Part shown: in pieces, positions 8,801 through 15,885 of the stretch
Position numbering within the stretch: the stretch's first letter is position 1
How the letters are laid out: every line of letters starts with the position of its first letter
NCBI RefSeq assembly: GCF_003789055.1
Contig: NZ_ML119094.1
Span: 1 to 64,000, forward strand
Source: Histidinibacterium lentulum
Lineage (GTDB): Bacteria; Pseudomonadota; Alphaproteobacteria; Rhodobacterales; Rhodobacteraceae
Length of the DNA: 64,000 nucleotides
Direction: 5' to 3'
Made by a program: the position numbers and the translations under genes
The notes under the pieces: model-generated
Databases searched by the model: none
What the model saw: only the letters and a program-made list of their open reading frames with translations
Told to the model about the DNA's origin: nothing

Positions 8801-10217
8801 GCGCTTCGCCCGCGTAGATCACCGTCTCGAGCTGGGCGTCGGAAAGCAGGCCGTCGCGCAGAACGGCTGCGGGGAGTTTCGGGCGGTAGGAAGGTTTCGG
8901 GGGCGCGACCGAAGCCATCGCCGCGGACTGGACCAGCTTGGTCGGGTGCGGGGCAGCGCCAGGGATGTCGATCGCCTGCAGGCGGAAGGTCTCGTAGATC
9001 GCGTCGGAAAGGCGCGCGGCGCCGAGATCGTCCGCCGTCTCGCGCAGGGTGTAGCCGAGGTCTTCGGCATCTGGCGCTGCGACAATTGCATTGGCACTGG
9101 CCGATGACGTTGCCCCCAAATGTCGAGCGGGAGGGCCGGACGTACGGGCTGGTTTTTCCCGGAAAGGGGAAGTGGGCTGGGGGCGAGGCAGCGCGCCCTC
9201 TTCCAACTCGAGGCGCGGGGGGCACTCGGCCACGATCCGGGTGAGGAGCTGCGGCGCATCGACGGACATCGCCCGAGCCAGATCGGCGGTGATCCCACCC
9301 CGTTCGCCGCCGCGGCACTTGTCGAAGACCGAAATCCGCGTCTCGAAGCTGGTGCCATGCTTGGCGAAGGCGGCACCGGACACAGCGCCCGTGAACCCGA
9401 GATGCGCGGTCTCGGTCAGGCGTGTGAAGGTCTCGGCCCAAGCCGGGACATCAGGCGCAAAACCCGCCCCCGTGATGGCCACCAGACGCCCGCCGGGCGC
9501 GAGCCGGGCTAGGGCCGAGCGCAGATGCCGGGCCGTCGCCTCGGTCGTCCGGCCATCGACATTGGCCACAGCCGAGAAGGGCGGGTTCATCAGGATGACG
9601 CTCGGGCGCAAGCCCGCGTCGAGGTGATCGTCGATCTGTGCGGCGTCGAAACTGGTGACAGGGCACCCCGGAAAGAGGAGGCGCAGAAGATCGGCGCGCG
9701 TGTCGGCCAACTCGTTCAGCGCGAGGCTGCCACCCGCGATCTCAGCGAGGATCGCCAGAAGGCCGGTCCCGGCCGAGGGCTCGAGGACGAGGTCACGGGG
9801 CGTGATCTGGGCTGCTGCCATTGCAGCCAGTCCCATGGGCAGCGGCGTCGAGAATTGCTGGAAGCGCTCCATTTCCTCCGAGCGCCGGGTATGCGTCGGC
9901 AAGAGGCCCGCCACCTTGGCAAGGATCGGCAGCAGCGCCGCGGGCGAGCCGACCCGGGCGAGCAGCGCGCGGCCGAATTTCCGCAGGAAGAGGGCGAGCG
10001 CCACCTCGCCCGCCTCATAGGCAAGCTTCCAGTCCCAGGCACCATCGGCATCGGAGCCGCCAAAAGCGCGCTCCATCTCGAGACGCAGGCGCAGCACGTC
10101 GATCTGGAAGCCCTGCGCGAGATCAGGCTGCAGTGCCTCGGCCACGGCGAGGATTGCGGGCGCGGGTTCAGTGGACGGAACAGGAACGGGAGGCGCAACA
10201 GGCACGAGATAGGTCAT
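5856..10217 (-). CDS. Strawberry-notch helicase with N-terminal DNA methyltransferase
   Basis: A 1453-residue two-part protein. An N-terminal class I methyltransferase carries LEPSAGTGLLAILA and the catalytic NPPF. A superfamily 2 helicase of the strawberry-notch/SBNO type follows, with Walker A GDGTGAGKGRQ, DESH box ILFDESHAMANA, VSATGATTVHN, and a C-terminal helicase part with GGTGRSYHAD and QGLGRTNRTNQ. The start was placed at the ATG with GGAG seven bases upstream because the upstream open frame is low-complexity. The family is typical of large alphaproteobacterial plasmids and phages. Coupled remodelling and modification of incoming DNA is an inference. Expression is probably SOS-controlled through the LexA box at 10347. 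Confidence 0.9.
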   Translation of the reverse strand: MTYLVPVAPPVPVPSTEPAPAILAVAEALQPDLAQGFQIDVLRLRLEMERAFGGSDADGAWDWKLAYEAGEVALALFLRKFGRALLARVGSPAALLPILAKVAGLLPTHTRRSEEMERFQQFSTPLPMGLAAMAAAQITPRDLVLEPSAGTGLLAILAEIAGGSLALNELADTRADLLRLLFPGCPVTSFDAAQIDDHLDAGLRPSVILMNPPFSAVANVDGRTTEATARHLRSALARLAPGGRLVAITGAGFAPDVPAWAETFTRLTETAHLGFTGAVSGAAFAKHGTSFETRISVFDKCRGGERGGITADLARAMSVDAPQLLTRIVAECPPRLELEEGALPRPQPTSPFREKPARTSGPPARHLGATSSASANAIVAAPDAEDLGYTLRETADDLGAARLSDAIYETFRLQAIDIPGAAPHPTKLVQSAAMASVAPPKPSYRPKLPAAVLRDGLLSDAQLETVIYAGEAHGAYLAGSWTVDETVDMVSAAPDDAADAVRFRRGFFLGDGTGAGKGRQSAGILLDNWCQGRRKALWISKSDKLLEDAQRDWSALGQERLLVTPLSRFAQGRDIPLTEGILFTTYATLRSEERGAKKSRVDQIVDWLGADFDGVILFDESHAMANAAGSKGERGDTEASQQGRAGLRLQHKLPYARVVYVSATGATTVHNLAYAQRLGLWGGEDFPFATRGEFVEAIEAGGVAAMEVLARDLRSLGLYTARSLSYDGVEYEMLEHALTPEQRGIYDAYAGAFAIIHNNLAAAMEAANITGENGTLNRQAKSAARSAFESAKQRFFGHLLTSMKTPTLIASIEADLAAGHAAVVQIVSTGEALMERRLSEIPTEEWNDIRVDITPREYVLDYLAYSFPVQLYEPFTDSEGNLSSRPVVRDGQPVECREAARRRDALIEKLASLPPVPGALDQIVQRFGTDLVAEVTGRSRRIVRKGEGPAARLVVESRAGSANLAETAAFMDDQKRILIFSDAGGTGRSYHADLGAKNQRLRVHYLLEPGWKADAAIQGLGRTNRTNQAQPPLFRPVATDVKAEKRFLSTIARRLDTLGAITRGQRQTGGQGLFRPEDNLESPYARDALRQLYRRLYRGDVAGCSLGAFEDATGLSLTDDNGLKDDLPPITTFLNRLLALTIDMQAVLFSAFEELLDQRIEGAIAAGVYDLGLETLRAESFRVTDARVIYTHPGSGAETQLLTIAEKRRNTPTSLADALDWLDDPQARLLVNSRSGRAAVQVPATSLMLDDGTIEPRLRLIRPTEATTVPARIMDETHWLEADRAAFAAAWTAELAEMPEFSEATLHIVAGLLLPIWKQLPQDETRVYRLQTDDGQRIIGRRVSPAWVATTLANDAPQLTAAQVHALVLEGKTVVRLAEGMELHLSRVMGVNRIELSGFTEAAKDRLKADGCFSEIISWKLRLFCPTDSAGIAVLDRLLARCPVTGLHARGGC

Positions 10218-10399
10218 CGGGAAACTCCGGAATGAGGGACAGGGATAGGCCCGGACACCCTCTCTCTCGGGCACCCTCAGGCCTGATCTTCCCCGACCCC
10301 TCTCTCCCTCTCGAACCGGTGCGTTCCGTTCGCTTGGCTTGATTTTGTTCCTGTTCTGTTCTATATTGAGGGCCAAGCCAGAAAGGGAGTTTCCCGATG
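10215..10399. repeat. Identical start regions as a 14-bp inverted repeat
   Basis: The divergent genes at 10217 (minus) and 10397 (plus) start inside the same 14-mer, GGAGTTTCCCGATG. It lies at 10386-10399 on the plus strand and, inverted, at 10215-10228. It contains ribosome binding site, spacer and start codon. The spacer between also carries CT-rich hairpins (10250-10320). Confidence 0.8.
10339..10367 (+). promoter_or_regulatory. SOS promoter with LexA box
   Basis: TTGATT (10339-10344) and TATATT (10362-10367) are separated by exactly 17 bp. The spacer contains GTTCCTGTTCTGTTC (10347-10361), a perfect match to the alphaproteobacterial LexA consensus GTTC-N7-GTTC. The promoter drives the small plus-strand gene at 10397. 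The box sits in the only spacer shared with the divergent strawberry-notch gene and could repress both. Confidence 0.75.
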
Positions 10400-10693
10400 G
10401 ACAGCACCACATACACCCTGCCCGCGACACCGAAGCAGATCGCCTATGCGCGGTCACTCGCCCTGCGCAATCAGACCCTTCTGCCCTGGGAGGTTCAGCA
10501 GGACCGCCGGTCCTTGAGCGTCTGGATTGAGGCTCAGGCCCAGCTGAAGCCGGTCTCCGACATGGACCGGCTGCCGACCTCAAAGCAGGTGGCCTTCGCG
10601 GAGAAACTTGCCCGGATCAAACAGCGCGCCGTTCCGGAAGAGTGCTTCCGCGACAAGGGGCTTATGTCGAAATGGATCGACGGAAATAAGTAG
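10397..10693 (+). CDS. Small protein with two tandem PTxKQxxFAxxLA repeats
   Basis: A 98-residue protein built from two copies of one motif: TPKQIAYARSLA...LSVWI (residues about 11-46) and TSKQVAFAEKLA...MSKWI (about 64-96). A similar element occurs, from memory, in C-terminal tails of plasmid topoisomerases and other DNA-processing proteins, suggesting a small DNA- or protein-docking helix pair. It has a strong ribosome binding site (GGGAG) and an SOS-type promoter. The function is not known. Confidence 0.75.
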   Translation: MDSTTYTLPATPKQIAYARSLALRNQTLLPWEVQQDRRSLSVWIEAQAQLKPVSDMDRLPTSKQVAFAEKLARIKQRAVPEECFRDKGLMSKWIDGNK

Positions 10694-10715
10694 CGGGAAT
10701 CTTCCGAAAAGATGG

Positions 10716-11738
10716 TCAGTCAGGCTTGAACGCTGCATTGGCCTTACGCGCGATGTCAGCGCAGCGGTCCATCAAGTCGCCAAAGGGCTCTGGTGTTTTT
10801 GCAAGCAGGCCGTCCTCGGCCATCCGGCGATAATCGTCAGCGAGAACGTCGAGGGCTGCACCGCTTGGGGCCAGTTGGAGTTGACCACAGGTTGCGGCTC
10901 CGTAATCGATCCACGTGGCATCCGCCGCCTTCTCTGCAAAGAACATCGTCTTGTGCCGGGCGACAGCGGTCGCAAGCGCGCGATCTTCGATGGCCGCAGC
11001 GGCGATGCCCGCATCGTCCAACCGGGCGACATCATGCCAGTGGCGAGAAAAGCGATCCCCTCGCATACGGTTTTGCAAACAGAAGACGTGGATCGCTGTC
11101 GCCTTTTCCCAGAACGTCCGTTCCGCATGCATCACGCGCGGGCGGGCAGTGGGAAACTCCACGCCTTCGATCACCGACGCGGCATCGCAAACGATATCGC
11201 GTGGGGATGCGGGCTCTCCTGTAGAACGCGCGCCGAATTCCAGCATCACGCTCGGAGAAACGTATCCAGTGCCTTGGGCGAGGTGCGGGTAGTCGATGAA
11301 CAGCTTGTCGCCATCAATCCGAAGGCCGGCATCGACCCCTTCCCGATCAATTGCCTGCTGCAGGATCGGCTGAATGGTCCCGGCCACCCATTCAGGCAAA
11401 GCCTTTCGAACACGTTTCGACCAGCGCCGCTCTTCGCTGGATGTGGCGGGCATGGCGTCTTCACGGCCCTCCAGCAGATCCGGGATCAGCGCTCTGATAT
11501 CGAAGGTCAGATCCACATCCTCGGAAAACCGGTCAATGACCCGGTAGGCCTTCGACAGCGAGGTGCCGCCCTTGAAGACGAGGTTTGTGCCGATGGGCGA
11601 TCCAAACAATTGCTGGATCGCCCAGACCACCCAGACGTCCTTTTCGAGGAGATGGGCTGGTCGGCCGAGCCGATCGGCCGCGACACCAAGAGCATCCAGT
11701 CGGTCCTTACCGCTGAGGCGCAGGAATGCCTCAGCCAT
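10716..11738 (-). CDS. AbiEii-type nucleotidyltransferase toxin
   Basis: A 340-residue member of the nucleotidyltransferase AbiEii/AbiGii toxin family. The diagnostic KGGTSLSKAY near residue 55 and DRFSEDVDLTFD near 68 carry the G-S and D-x-D nucleotidyltransferase residues. AbiEii toxins block translation or growth during phage infection, acting as a type IV toxin-antitoxin module. It overlaps the abiEi gene by 8 bp and is translated from the same transcript. Confidence 0.9.
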   Translation of the reverse strand: MAEAFLRLSGKDRLDALGVAADRLGRPAHLLEKDVWVVWAIQQLFGSPIGTNLVFKGGTSLSKAYRVIDRFSEDVDLTFDIRALIPDLLEGREDAMPATSSEERRWSKRVRKALPEWVAGTIQPILQQAIDREGVDAGLRIDGDKLFIDYPHLAQGTGYVSPSVMLEFGARSTGEPASPRDIVCDAASVIEGVEFPTARPRVMHAERTFWEKATAIHVFCLQNRMRGDRFSRHWHDVARLDDAGIAAAAIEDRALATAVARHKTMFFAEKAADATWIDYGAATCGQLQLAPSGAALDVLADDYRRMAEDGLLAKTPEPFGDLMDRCADIARKANAAFKPD

Positions 11739-12324
11739 GGACCATCTCTCCGACTAATCGTGCCAGCCAAGTCGGAAACTGCGGCGCGGCGGACATCAGC
11801 TCAGTCTTTGCCGTCTCCGTGAGCTTGGATCGCAGGATTTGAAGAGCTTTGGGAGCCTCATCCGGCCCGAGCCATGCCAGCGCACGGACGGCCTGGCCCG
11901 AGGTCTTGCTCCCAAGGGCCAACTGCCAACGCGGCGCATGACGCAGTTCGACTTCCTGCCGGCCAAGGCTCAGCACGCGGCTTCGACCGGAAGTAAGGTA
12001 AACCGACTTGACCGGCACCTGTGTCGTGAGGCCCAGAGCGTTTGCCGCAGCAGCGCCACTCGGGACGATCGTCTCGCCCCGCTGCATAGCGAGCGCTTCA
12101 ATCGCCTGTTCAGCCGACGGGCTACGCGGTCCAAAGCGTGTCTGGACCGGGCGCATGTAGATGCCGCGTCCTGCACGGATCAACTCGCCGCGCGCAGCCA
12201 GACGCGACAGCGTTTGATCGACCGCCGCGCGCGAGCCGAGATGCAAAAGCCCCTTCGCTGCCAAGGGCACCCCCTCCGGCAACGTCGTTGCGACATTCAT
12301 AATGCTCTCGGCCATGCGCTCCAT
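11731..12324 (-). CDS. AbiEi-type antitoxin / repressor (DUF6088-like)
   Basis: A 197-residue protein with an N-terminal winged helix (LAAKGLLHLGSRAAVDQTLS, then LIRAGRGIY) and the C-terminal antitoxin domain of the AbiEi group (YLTSGRSR, LGPDEAPK). In the characterised AbiE system the antitoxin binds inverted repeats in its own promoter and counteracts the toxin without stable protein contact. Here a matching inverted repeat lies directly upstream (12336-12363). The start is supported by AAAGGAG. Confidence 0.85.
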   Translation of the reverse strand: MERMAESIMNVATTLPEGVPLAAKGLLHLGSRAAVDQTLSRLAARGELIRAGRGIYMRPVQTRFGPRSPSAEQAIEALAMQRGETIVPSGAAAANALGLTTQVPVKSVYLTSGRSRVLSLGRQEVELRHAPRWQLALGSKTSGQAVRALAWLGPDEAPKALQILRSKLTETAKTELMSAAPQFPTWLARLVGEMVHG

Positions 12325-12335
12325 GATCGCTCCTT

Positions 12336-12363
12336 TGTCAGAAACATACGCAGTTTTCTGACA
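12336..12363. promoter_or_regulatory. Inverted-repeat operator of the abiE operon
   Basis: TGTCAGAAA (12336-12344) and TTTCTGACA (12355-12363) form a perfect 9-bp inverted repeat with a 10-bp spacer, just upstream of the abiEi ribosome binding site. Its position and form fit an AbiEi autoregulatory site. Confidence 0.65.
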
Positions 12364-12381
12364 GTTTTCAACCGTGCGCCC

Positions 12382-13026
12382 TTACCCGAAGCGACGCCCG
12401 GCTTCCGTGAAGGTGTACTCGTTGACGATGATCCCCTCCTCGATGGCCTCATCCGAGGTCAGGTGGTCGTATTCAGCCTCAAGCTGGCGGTAGAGCCAGC
12501 GGGCCAGATCACGCAGCGCCTCGGTCACGATCTCCTCGGCGTCCTCGGTCGGTGGCTGCCAGGTCGGGCTGTCCCGCGTGACGTCAACGGCCATGGTATA
12601 TTCGTGGTAGTAGCGGCCACGGTGGCTGACCTCGGCGGCGAGCTGGTAGAAGTTCCGCCGCTGGATGGCCTGCAGCCGGTCGGCTATGCCATGCAGCGTC
12701 GCGTCCTTGGGCGCGTAGTCCCGGGTGCGCGCGGCCGCGCCCTTTGCCTGGGACCAATAGCCCTCGAAGCAGGCCCCATCGCCCTGGCTCCAGAAGCCGG
12801 AGAACCAGATGCAGGGCTTGGCCCGTCTCCCGCCACCCATCAGGCGGACGGGGGTGGTTTTCAGGCGGATGCCGAGGATTTCGCAGACCCGCTGGAAATC
12901 CTCATAGACCGCGTCCCACCAATCGTCGTGGGGGCCCAGTTCGCGATACCAGCTGCGCGCCTTTTCCTTGGCCGCATCCGAGAGTTCGGGGAACTGGTAG
13001 ACGGTGGTACAGATCACCTCAGGCAT
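12382..13026 (-). CDS. Uncharacterised plasmid/phage protein (LSDAAKEKARSWYRE type)
   Basis: A 214-residue protein beginning MPEVICTTVYQFPELSDAAK and continuing with a KARSWYRE-like helix. This N-terminal signature is shared by many phage and plasmid proteins, some carried in databases as 'antitoxin of toxin-antitoxin stability system' without proof. No enzyme motif is visible; the protein is rich in Trp and Tyr and acidic at the C-terminus. GGAGG lies six bases before the ATG, and the gene overlaps the upstream gene by 8 bp. Confidence 0.7.
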   Translation of the reverse strand: MPEVICTTVYQFPELSDAAKEKARSWYRELGPHDDWWDAVYEDFQRVCEILGIRLKTTPVRLMGGGRRAKPCIWFSGFWSQGDGACFEGYWSQAKGAAARTRDYAPKDATLHGIADRLQAIQRRNFYQLAAEVSHRGRYYHEYTMAVDVTRDSPTWQPPTEDAEEIVTEALRDLARWLYRQLEAEYDHLTSDEAIEEGIIVNEYTFTEAGRRFG

Positions 13027-13438
13027 CGACGTCCTCCCCGTTCAGCGCGGCGGCCAGCCATTCCTGGCTGCCGGTCCAGCCGATGGATTTGCGGGCACCG
13101 AGATCGATGACATGCGCGCCGCCGCCGAAGGCATCGAGGCGGGGCCGGGAGCAAGTCAGGGCATACTGGAACCCCCAGAGGCCAGTGAGCCCGAGCTCCT
13201 CGGCGAGGCGCAGGACGAAGCGGATGACGGCTTCGACATCGCCGTGCTCGTCATCATGGATCCAGAGGCTGCTGCCCTCGGGCGCGTTCTGGTGAACCAG
13301 ATCGAAGCCTGCGACCTCCGGGTCATCGGCGTCCTGATCCGCAGCGCGCAGTTCCTGGAGCAGCGCGAGCGCGCGGGCCGCCTTGTCGGGGCTGCCGACG
13401 TCGAGCAGGCATGAGAAATGGGTGAAGTAATCCGCCAT
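13019..13438 (-). CDS. Conserved hypothetical plasmid protein
   Basis: A 139-residue acidic protein (MADYFTHFSCLLDVG start). I do not recognise a family. The sequence alternates short beta-like segments (SLWIHDDEHGDVEAV) with helices and has no membrane segment. A canonical AGGAGG precedes the ATG. It overlaps the 12382-13026 gene and is flanked upstream by a CCCGGCC/GGCCGGG hairpin, so it opens a two-gene unit in the leading-region-like cluster. Confidence 0.7.
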   Translation of the reverse strand: MADYFTHFSCLLDVGSPDKAARALALLQELRAADQDADDPEVAGFDLVHQNAPEGSSLWIHDDEHGDVEAVIRFVLRLAEELGLTGLWGFQYALTCSRPRLDAFGGGAHVIDLGARKSIGWTGSQEWLAAALNGEDVDA

Positions 13439-13460
13439 GGGAACCTCCTGAATTTGAAGA

Positions 13461-13478
13461 CCCGGCCGAGAGGCCGGG
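13461..13478 (-). terminator. GC hairpin between small genes
   Basis: CCCGGCC and GGCCGGG with a GAGA loop lie downstream of the 65-residue gene and upstream of the 139-residue gene. It may act as terminator or leader hairpin. No U-run follows. Confidence 0.45.
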
Positions 13479-13512
13479 CACTGGATTGGGATGAGGGGTT
13501 TGTTGGGACCGA

Positions 13513-13710
13513 TCAGCCGGAGGGCGGATCGCTCGCTGCCTGTCGCGCGGCATGGGCGCAGAGCATCTGCCGGTAGAAACGCTTGCGCGCGGCCCGGAAG
13601 CCACGAACGGCGCGCGTGTCGGGGTGGAGCGCCCGGACCGCCGCCCGCAGGACGGTGTAAGGCGACGCCTTCGCCGGCAGGCCGAGACGCTGATAGGCCG
13701 GATCGGTCAT
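13513..13710 (-). CDS. Small basic protein, hypothetical
   Basis: A 65-residue, strongly basic protein (MTDPAYQRLGLPAKAS...). The segment VLRAAVRALHPDTRAVRGFRAARKRFY resembles the J-domain-like helix with an HPD tripeptide, so it may be a degenerate DnaJ-like mini-domain; this is only a motif-level similarity. The start was chosen one base after the DUF6915 stop rather than at the longer in-frame ATG. Confidence 0.6.
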   Translation of the reverse strand: MTDPAYQRLGLPAKASPYTVLRAAVRALHPDTRAVRGFRAARKRFYRQMLCAHAARQAASDPPSG

Positions 13711-13711
13711 C

Positions 13712-14089
13712 TCAGCTGACCTCGACCACTGGTGACGCAAGATGCGGATCGACCAGTGCCTCGATCCGCTCGGCCCGGCCCATCCAGGGTTCGGGCCGGA
13801 TCGCCTTCACCCAATCGGCAAAGCTCGGGATGAAGCCGAGGTCTTCCTTCACATGCTGCTCGCCGACCCAACGGGTCGGGATGACGCGCCCTGTCGAGAG
13901 GGTGAGGGTCGGCCCGAAGATCGTCTCGGCCATGAAGATGCCCTCGGCATGGTGGCGCAGCGCCCGGTGCCGAAAGTCAGCGGTGATCTCCTTGCTGGCG
14001 TCGAACCAGGTGTGCACGGAGATGAAGTCGTCGACCGTGCCGCCCCATTTCTTCACCGAGGACAGGGCGTGGTGATAAGGATGTGCCAT
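13712..14089 (-). CDS. DUF6915 family protein
   Basis: A 125-residue protein with the DUF6915 signature throughout: MAHPYHHALSSVKKWGG, FRHRALRHHAEGIFMAE, GEQHVKEDLG, SFADWVKAIRPEPWM. Several conserved histidines might bind metal, but no activity is established. The longer upstream open frame is shadow sequence; the start follows GGGGTGG. Such genes recur in plasmid and phage accessory clusters with DUF6878, as here. Confidence 0.85.
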   Translation of the reverse strand: MAHPYHHALSSVKKWGGTVDDFISVHTWFDASKEITADFRHRALRHHAEGIFMAETIFGPTLTLSTGRVIPTRWVGEQHVKEDLGFIPSFADWVKAIRPEPWMGRAERIEALVDPHLASPVVEVS

Positions 14090-14099
14090 CGCCACCCCC

Positions 14100-14591
14100 T
14101 CAGAAGTCGTGGGTGTAAAGTTCGGACGAGGTGAACCGTTCGTTGAACTCGAGGTGGATGCAGCGGGCCGCGGCGTCGAAGCAGAACTCGCCCCAGGCAC
14201 CGTCGTTGTTCTCCCAACCACCATAGGTGTCGGAGAGGAAATCGTAGGCCAGCTGCTCGACGACATCTTCCAGCGGGAGCTGCCGCATCTCGACCTCGGG
14301 GTCGTCCCACGTCAGCGCCGCGTATTCGATCTCGGTCGCGGGAAACTCGACGGCGGTCTCACCGGACCATGCGCCAATGCTTTCGATCTGGCCGCTGTCA
14401 CCGGCGCCGTCAAAGGTCACGGTGACATGGGTGATGCCGGCAGCCATCAGGCCATCGAAGAGGCGGTCCTTGTTGCCGGGGCGCAGCGCTTCGATGCGGG
14501 CCGCGCGCGCGGCATGGGCCGCGAAGATCTGCGCCACGTCGACGGTCGAGGGCGCCATCGGGGGTGCGAGGGTGGGTTCACTCAGGGTCAT
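14100..14591 (-). CDS. DUF6878 family protein
   Basis: A 163-residue acidic protein with LFDGLMAAGITHVTVTFDG and GAGDSGQIESI, hallmarks of DUF6878. The role is unknown. The start ATG has GGAG seven bases upstream, and ten bases separate it from the DUF6915 gene, so both are probably one transcript. A GC-rich hairpin spacer (14592-14692) precedes it. Confidence 0.8.
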   Translation of the reverse strand: MTLSEPTLAPPMAPSTVDVAQIFAAHAARAARIEALRPGNKDRLFDGLMAAGITHVTVTFDGAGDSGQIESIGAWSGETAVEFPATEIEYAALTWDDPEVEMRQLPLEDVVEQLAYDFLSDTYGGWENNDGAWGEFCFDAAARCIHLEFNERFTSSELYTHDF

Positions 14592-14692
14592 CGGGTGTCT
14601 CCGGTAAGGGGAAGGGATCGGAGCCGGGCCGGGCGATCTCTCTCCCCCGGACAAGCTCCAAATCCCCCCTGCCCTTCTCTGTCTCTCGGGCC

Positions 14693-15211
14693 TCACGCAG
14701 CGACCGGCAGTGACCTGGCGGCGAAGGCGCGCCAGAGCGGGTCGACGAGACGTCCGTCCAGAAGATCGGCGCGGTGGCGCAGCCGCTGCGCGAGATCGGG
14801 CTCACCCCAGGCAGCCGCGCGGCCCGCCTGCGCGCGCAGCTGGCTTGCCTCGGTCACGACGCCCCGCACCTCGGACGCGCTCGTCATCGGGTGGCACCAG
14901 ACGACGGCGTGGTCGCTGGCGGCCCCGGCCAGAACAAGGCGCGCATCGCGGTCGAGGATTGCCAGAAGCTGGGGTGCGGCACCCGGGGCGATCCCCTCGG
15001 CATGGTCGATCGCGCCTTGCATGGCCTCGGCCAGGCTCGCGAAACGGGCGAGGACCAACGGGGCGGCACGGCCAGACATCAGATCAGCCAGTGCACAGCG
15101 AGCCAGGGTCAGGGCGAAGGGGTGATTGGGATCGGTGTTACCCGAAGTAAAATGCGGCGGGATGCCCCGCGCGTGGGCGGTCGGGTGGATGGGAAAAGGC
15201 AGATCGAACAT
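14693..15211 (-). CDS. Conserved hypothetical plasmid protein
   Basis: A 172-residue, alanine- and arginine-rich, mainly helical protein (MFDLPFPIHPTAHARG...). No recognised domain. GGAG precedes the ATG. The upstream hairpin leader at 15224-15260 is shared with the DUF932 and ParB-like genes, so it belongs to the same regulatory group. Confidence 0.65.
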   Translation of the reverse strand: MFDLPFPIHPTAHARGIPPHFTSGNTDPNHPFALTLARCALADLMSGRAAPLVLARFASLAEAMQGAIDHAEGIAPGAAPQLLAILDRDARLVLAGAASDHAVVWCHPMTSASEVRGVVTEASQLRAQAGRAAAWGEPDLAQRLRHRADLLDGRLVDPLWRAFAARSLPVAA

Positions 15212-15223
15212 GGGAGTATCTCC

Positions 15224-15260
15224 GACGGCGCGGGAAGCCTCTCTCCCCGCTTCACCGTCA
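15224..15260 (-). repeat. Hairpin leader repeat, family 1, copy 1
   Basis: On the plus strand GACGG...CCGTC (15224-15259) encloses GGGAAGCCTCTCTCCCC. This is a close relative of the leaders at 17102-17142 and 25309-25353, each just upstream of a minus-strand gene's ribosome binding site. Confidence 0.7.
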
Positions 15261-15268
15261 AAGACAAA

Positions 15269-15300
15269 ACCGCTGCCCTCTTCCTCGACGGGGCAGCGGT
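15269..15300 (-). terminator. Rho-independent terminator of the radC-like gene
   Basis: On the minus strand ACCGCTGCCC and GGGCAGCGGT form a perfect 10-bp stem followed by TTTTGTCTTT, placed 19 bases after the radC-like stop. Confidence 0.8.
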
Positions 15301-15318
15301 GATAGGTCCGATGGGCCC

Positions 15319-15759
15319 TCAGAGCTTGCCGAGGGCCCGCAAGCTCAGCTCAGTTCCGGCGCCGACGATGATGTGATCGTGCAGCGTCAGCCCAAGGTAC
15401 TTGCACCCCTTCTGGATCTCCTTGGTCATGCTGAGATCGGCCTCCGAGGGCGTCGGATCGCCTGACGGGTGGTTGTGGATCAGGATCAGGGCGCTGGCGT
15501 TCAGCATCAGCGCCCGCTTGATCACCTCGCGCGGATAGACCGGGACATGGTTGACCGTGCCGGTCGAGAGAAGCTCATCGGAGATGATGCGGTTCTTGCG
15601 GTCGAGATAGAGCACGTGGAACCGCTCGATCGGGCCGCGGACGGTGAGCGCGCAATAGTCCATCAGCGCCTGCCAGCTGCCGATGACCGGGTTCTGGCTG
15701 AGGTAGCGACCGAGGATGTCGCGGGCCTCGAGGATGACGGTTTCTTCCTGGGGGGTCAT
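15319..15759 (-). CDS. RadC-like JAB/MPN+ domain protein
   Basis: A 146-residue protein carrying the JAB domain of the RadC family. LIHNHPSGDPTPSEAD contains the HxH...D metal ligands, with the upstream acidic residue in the FHVLYLDRKN region. Plasmid RadC-like proteins are short, lack the helix-hairpin-helix part of chromosomal RadC, and have no proven repair role. A metal-dependent hydrolase or isopeptidase activity is inferred from the fold. It is followed by a good terminator. Confidence 0.9.
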   Translation of the reverse strand: MTPQEETVILEARDILGRYLSQNPVIGSWQALMDYCALTVRGPIERFHVLYLDRKNRIISDELLSTGTVNHVPVYPREVIKRALMLNASALILIHNHPSGDPTPSEADLSMTKEIQKGCKYLGLTLHDHIIVGAGTELSLRALGKL

Positions 15760-15841
15760 GGAGGTTCTCGCTGAAATGCGCAGGCCGAAGTCCCCAGCCC
15801 TCTCGGGGCGGGGCCCGTGGCATGTATGTGGAAGGGGAAAG

Positions 15842-15870
15842 CGCGACCGCCGCGCGCGAGGGCGGTCGCG
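15842..15870 (-). terminator. Terminator hairpin of the DUF932 gene
   Basis: CGCGACCGCC and GGCGGTCGCG form a perfect 10-bp stem 16 bases after the DUF932 stop. On the minus strand it is followed by CTTTCCCCTTCC rather than a pure U-run. Confidence 0.6.
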
Positions 15871-15885
15871 TTATCGGGTCCGGCG

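Noticed and set aside
10218-10583. N-terminal extension of the strawberry-notch protein
   Set aside because: The extra residues are low-complexity and would cover the LexA promoter and the opposite gene; the ATG at 10217 has a good ribosome binding site.
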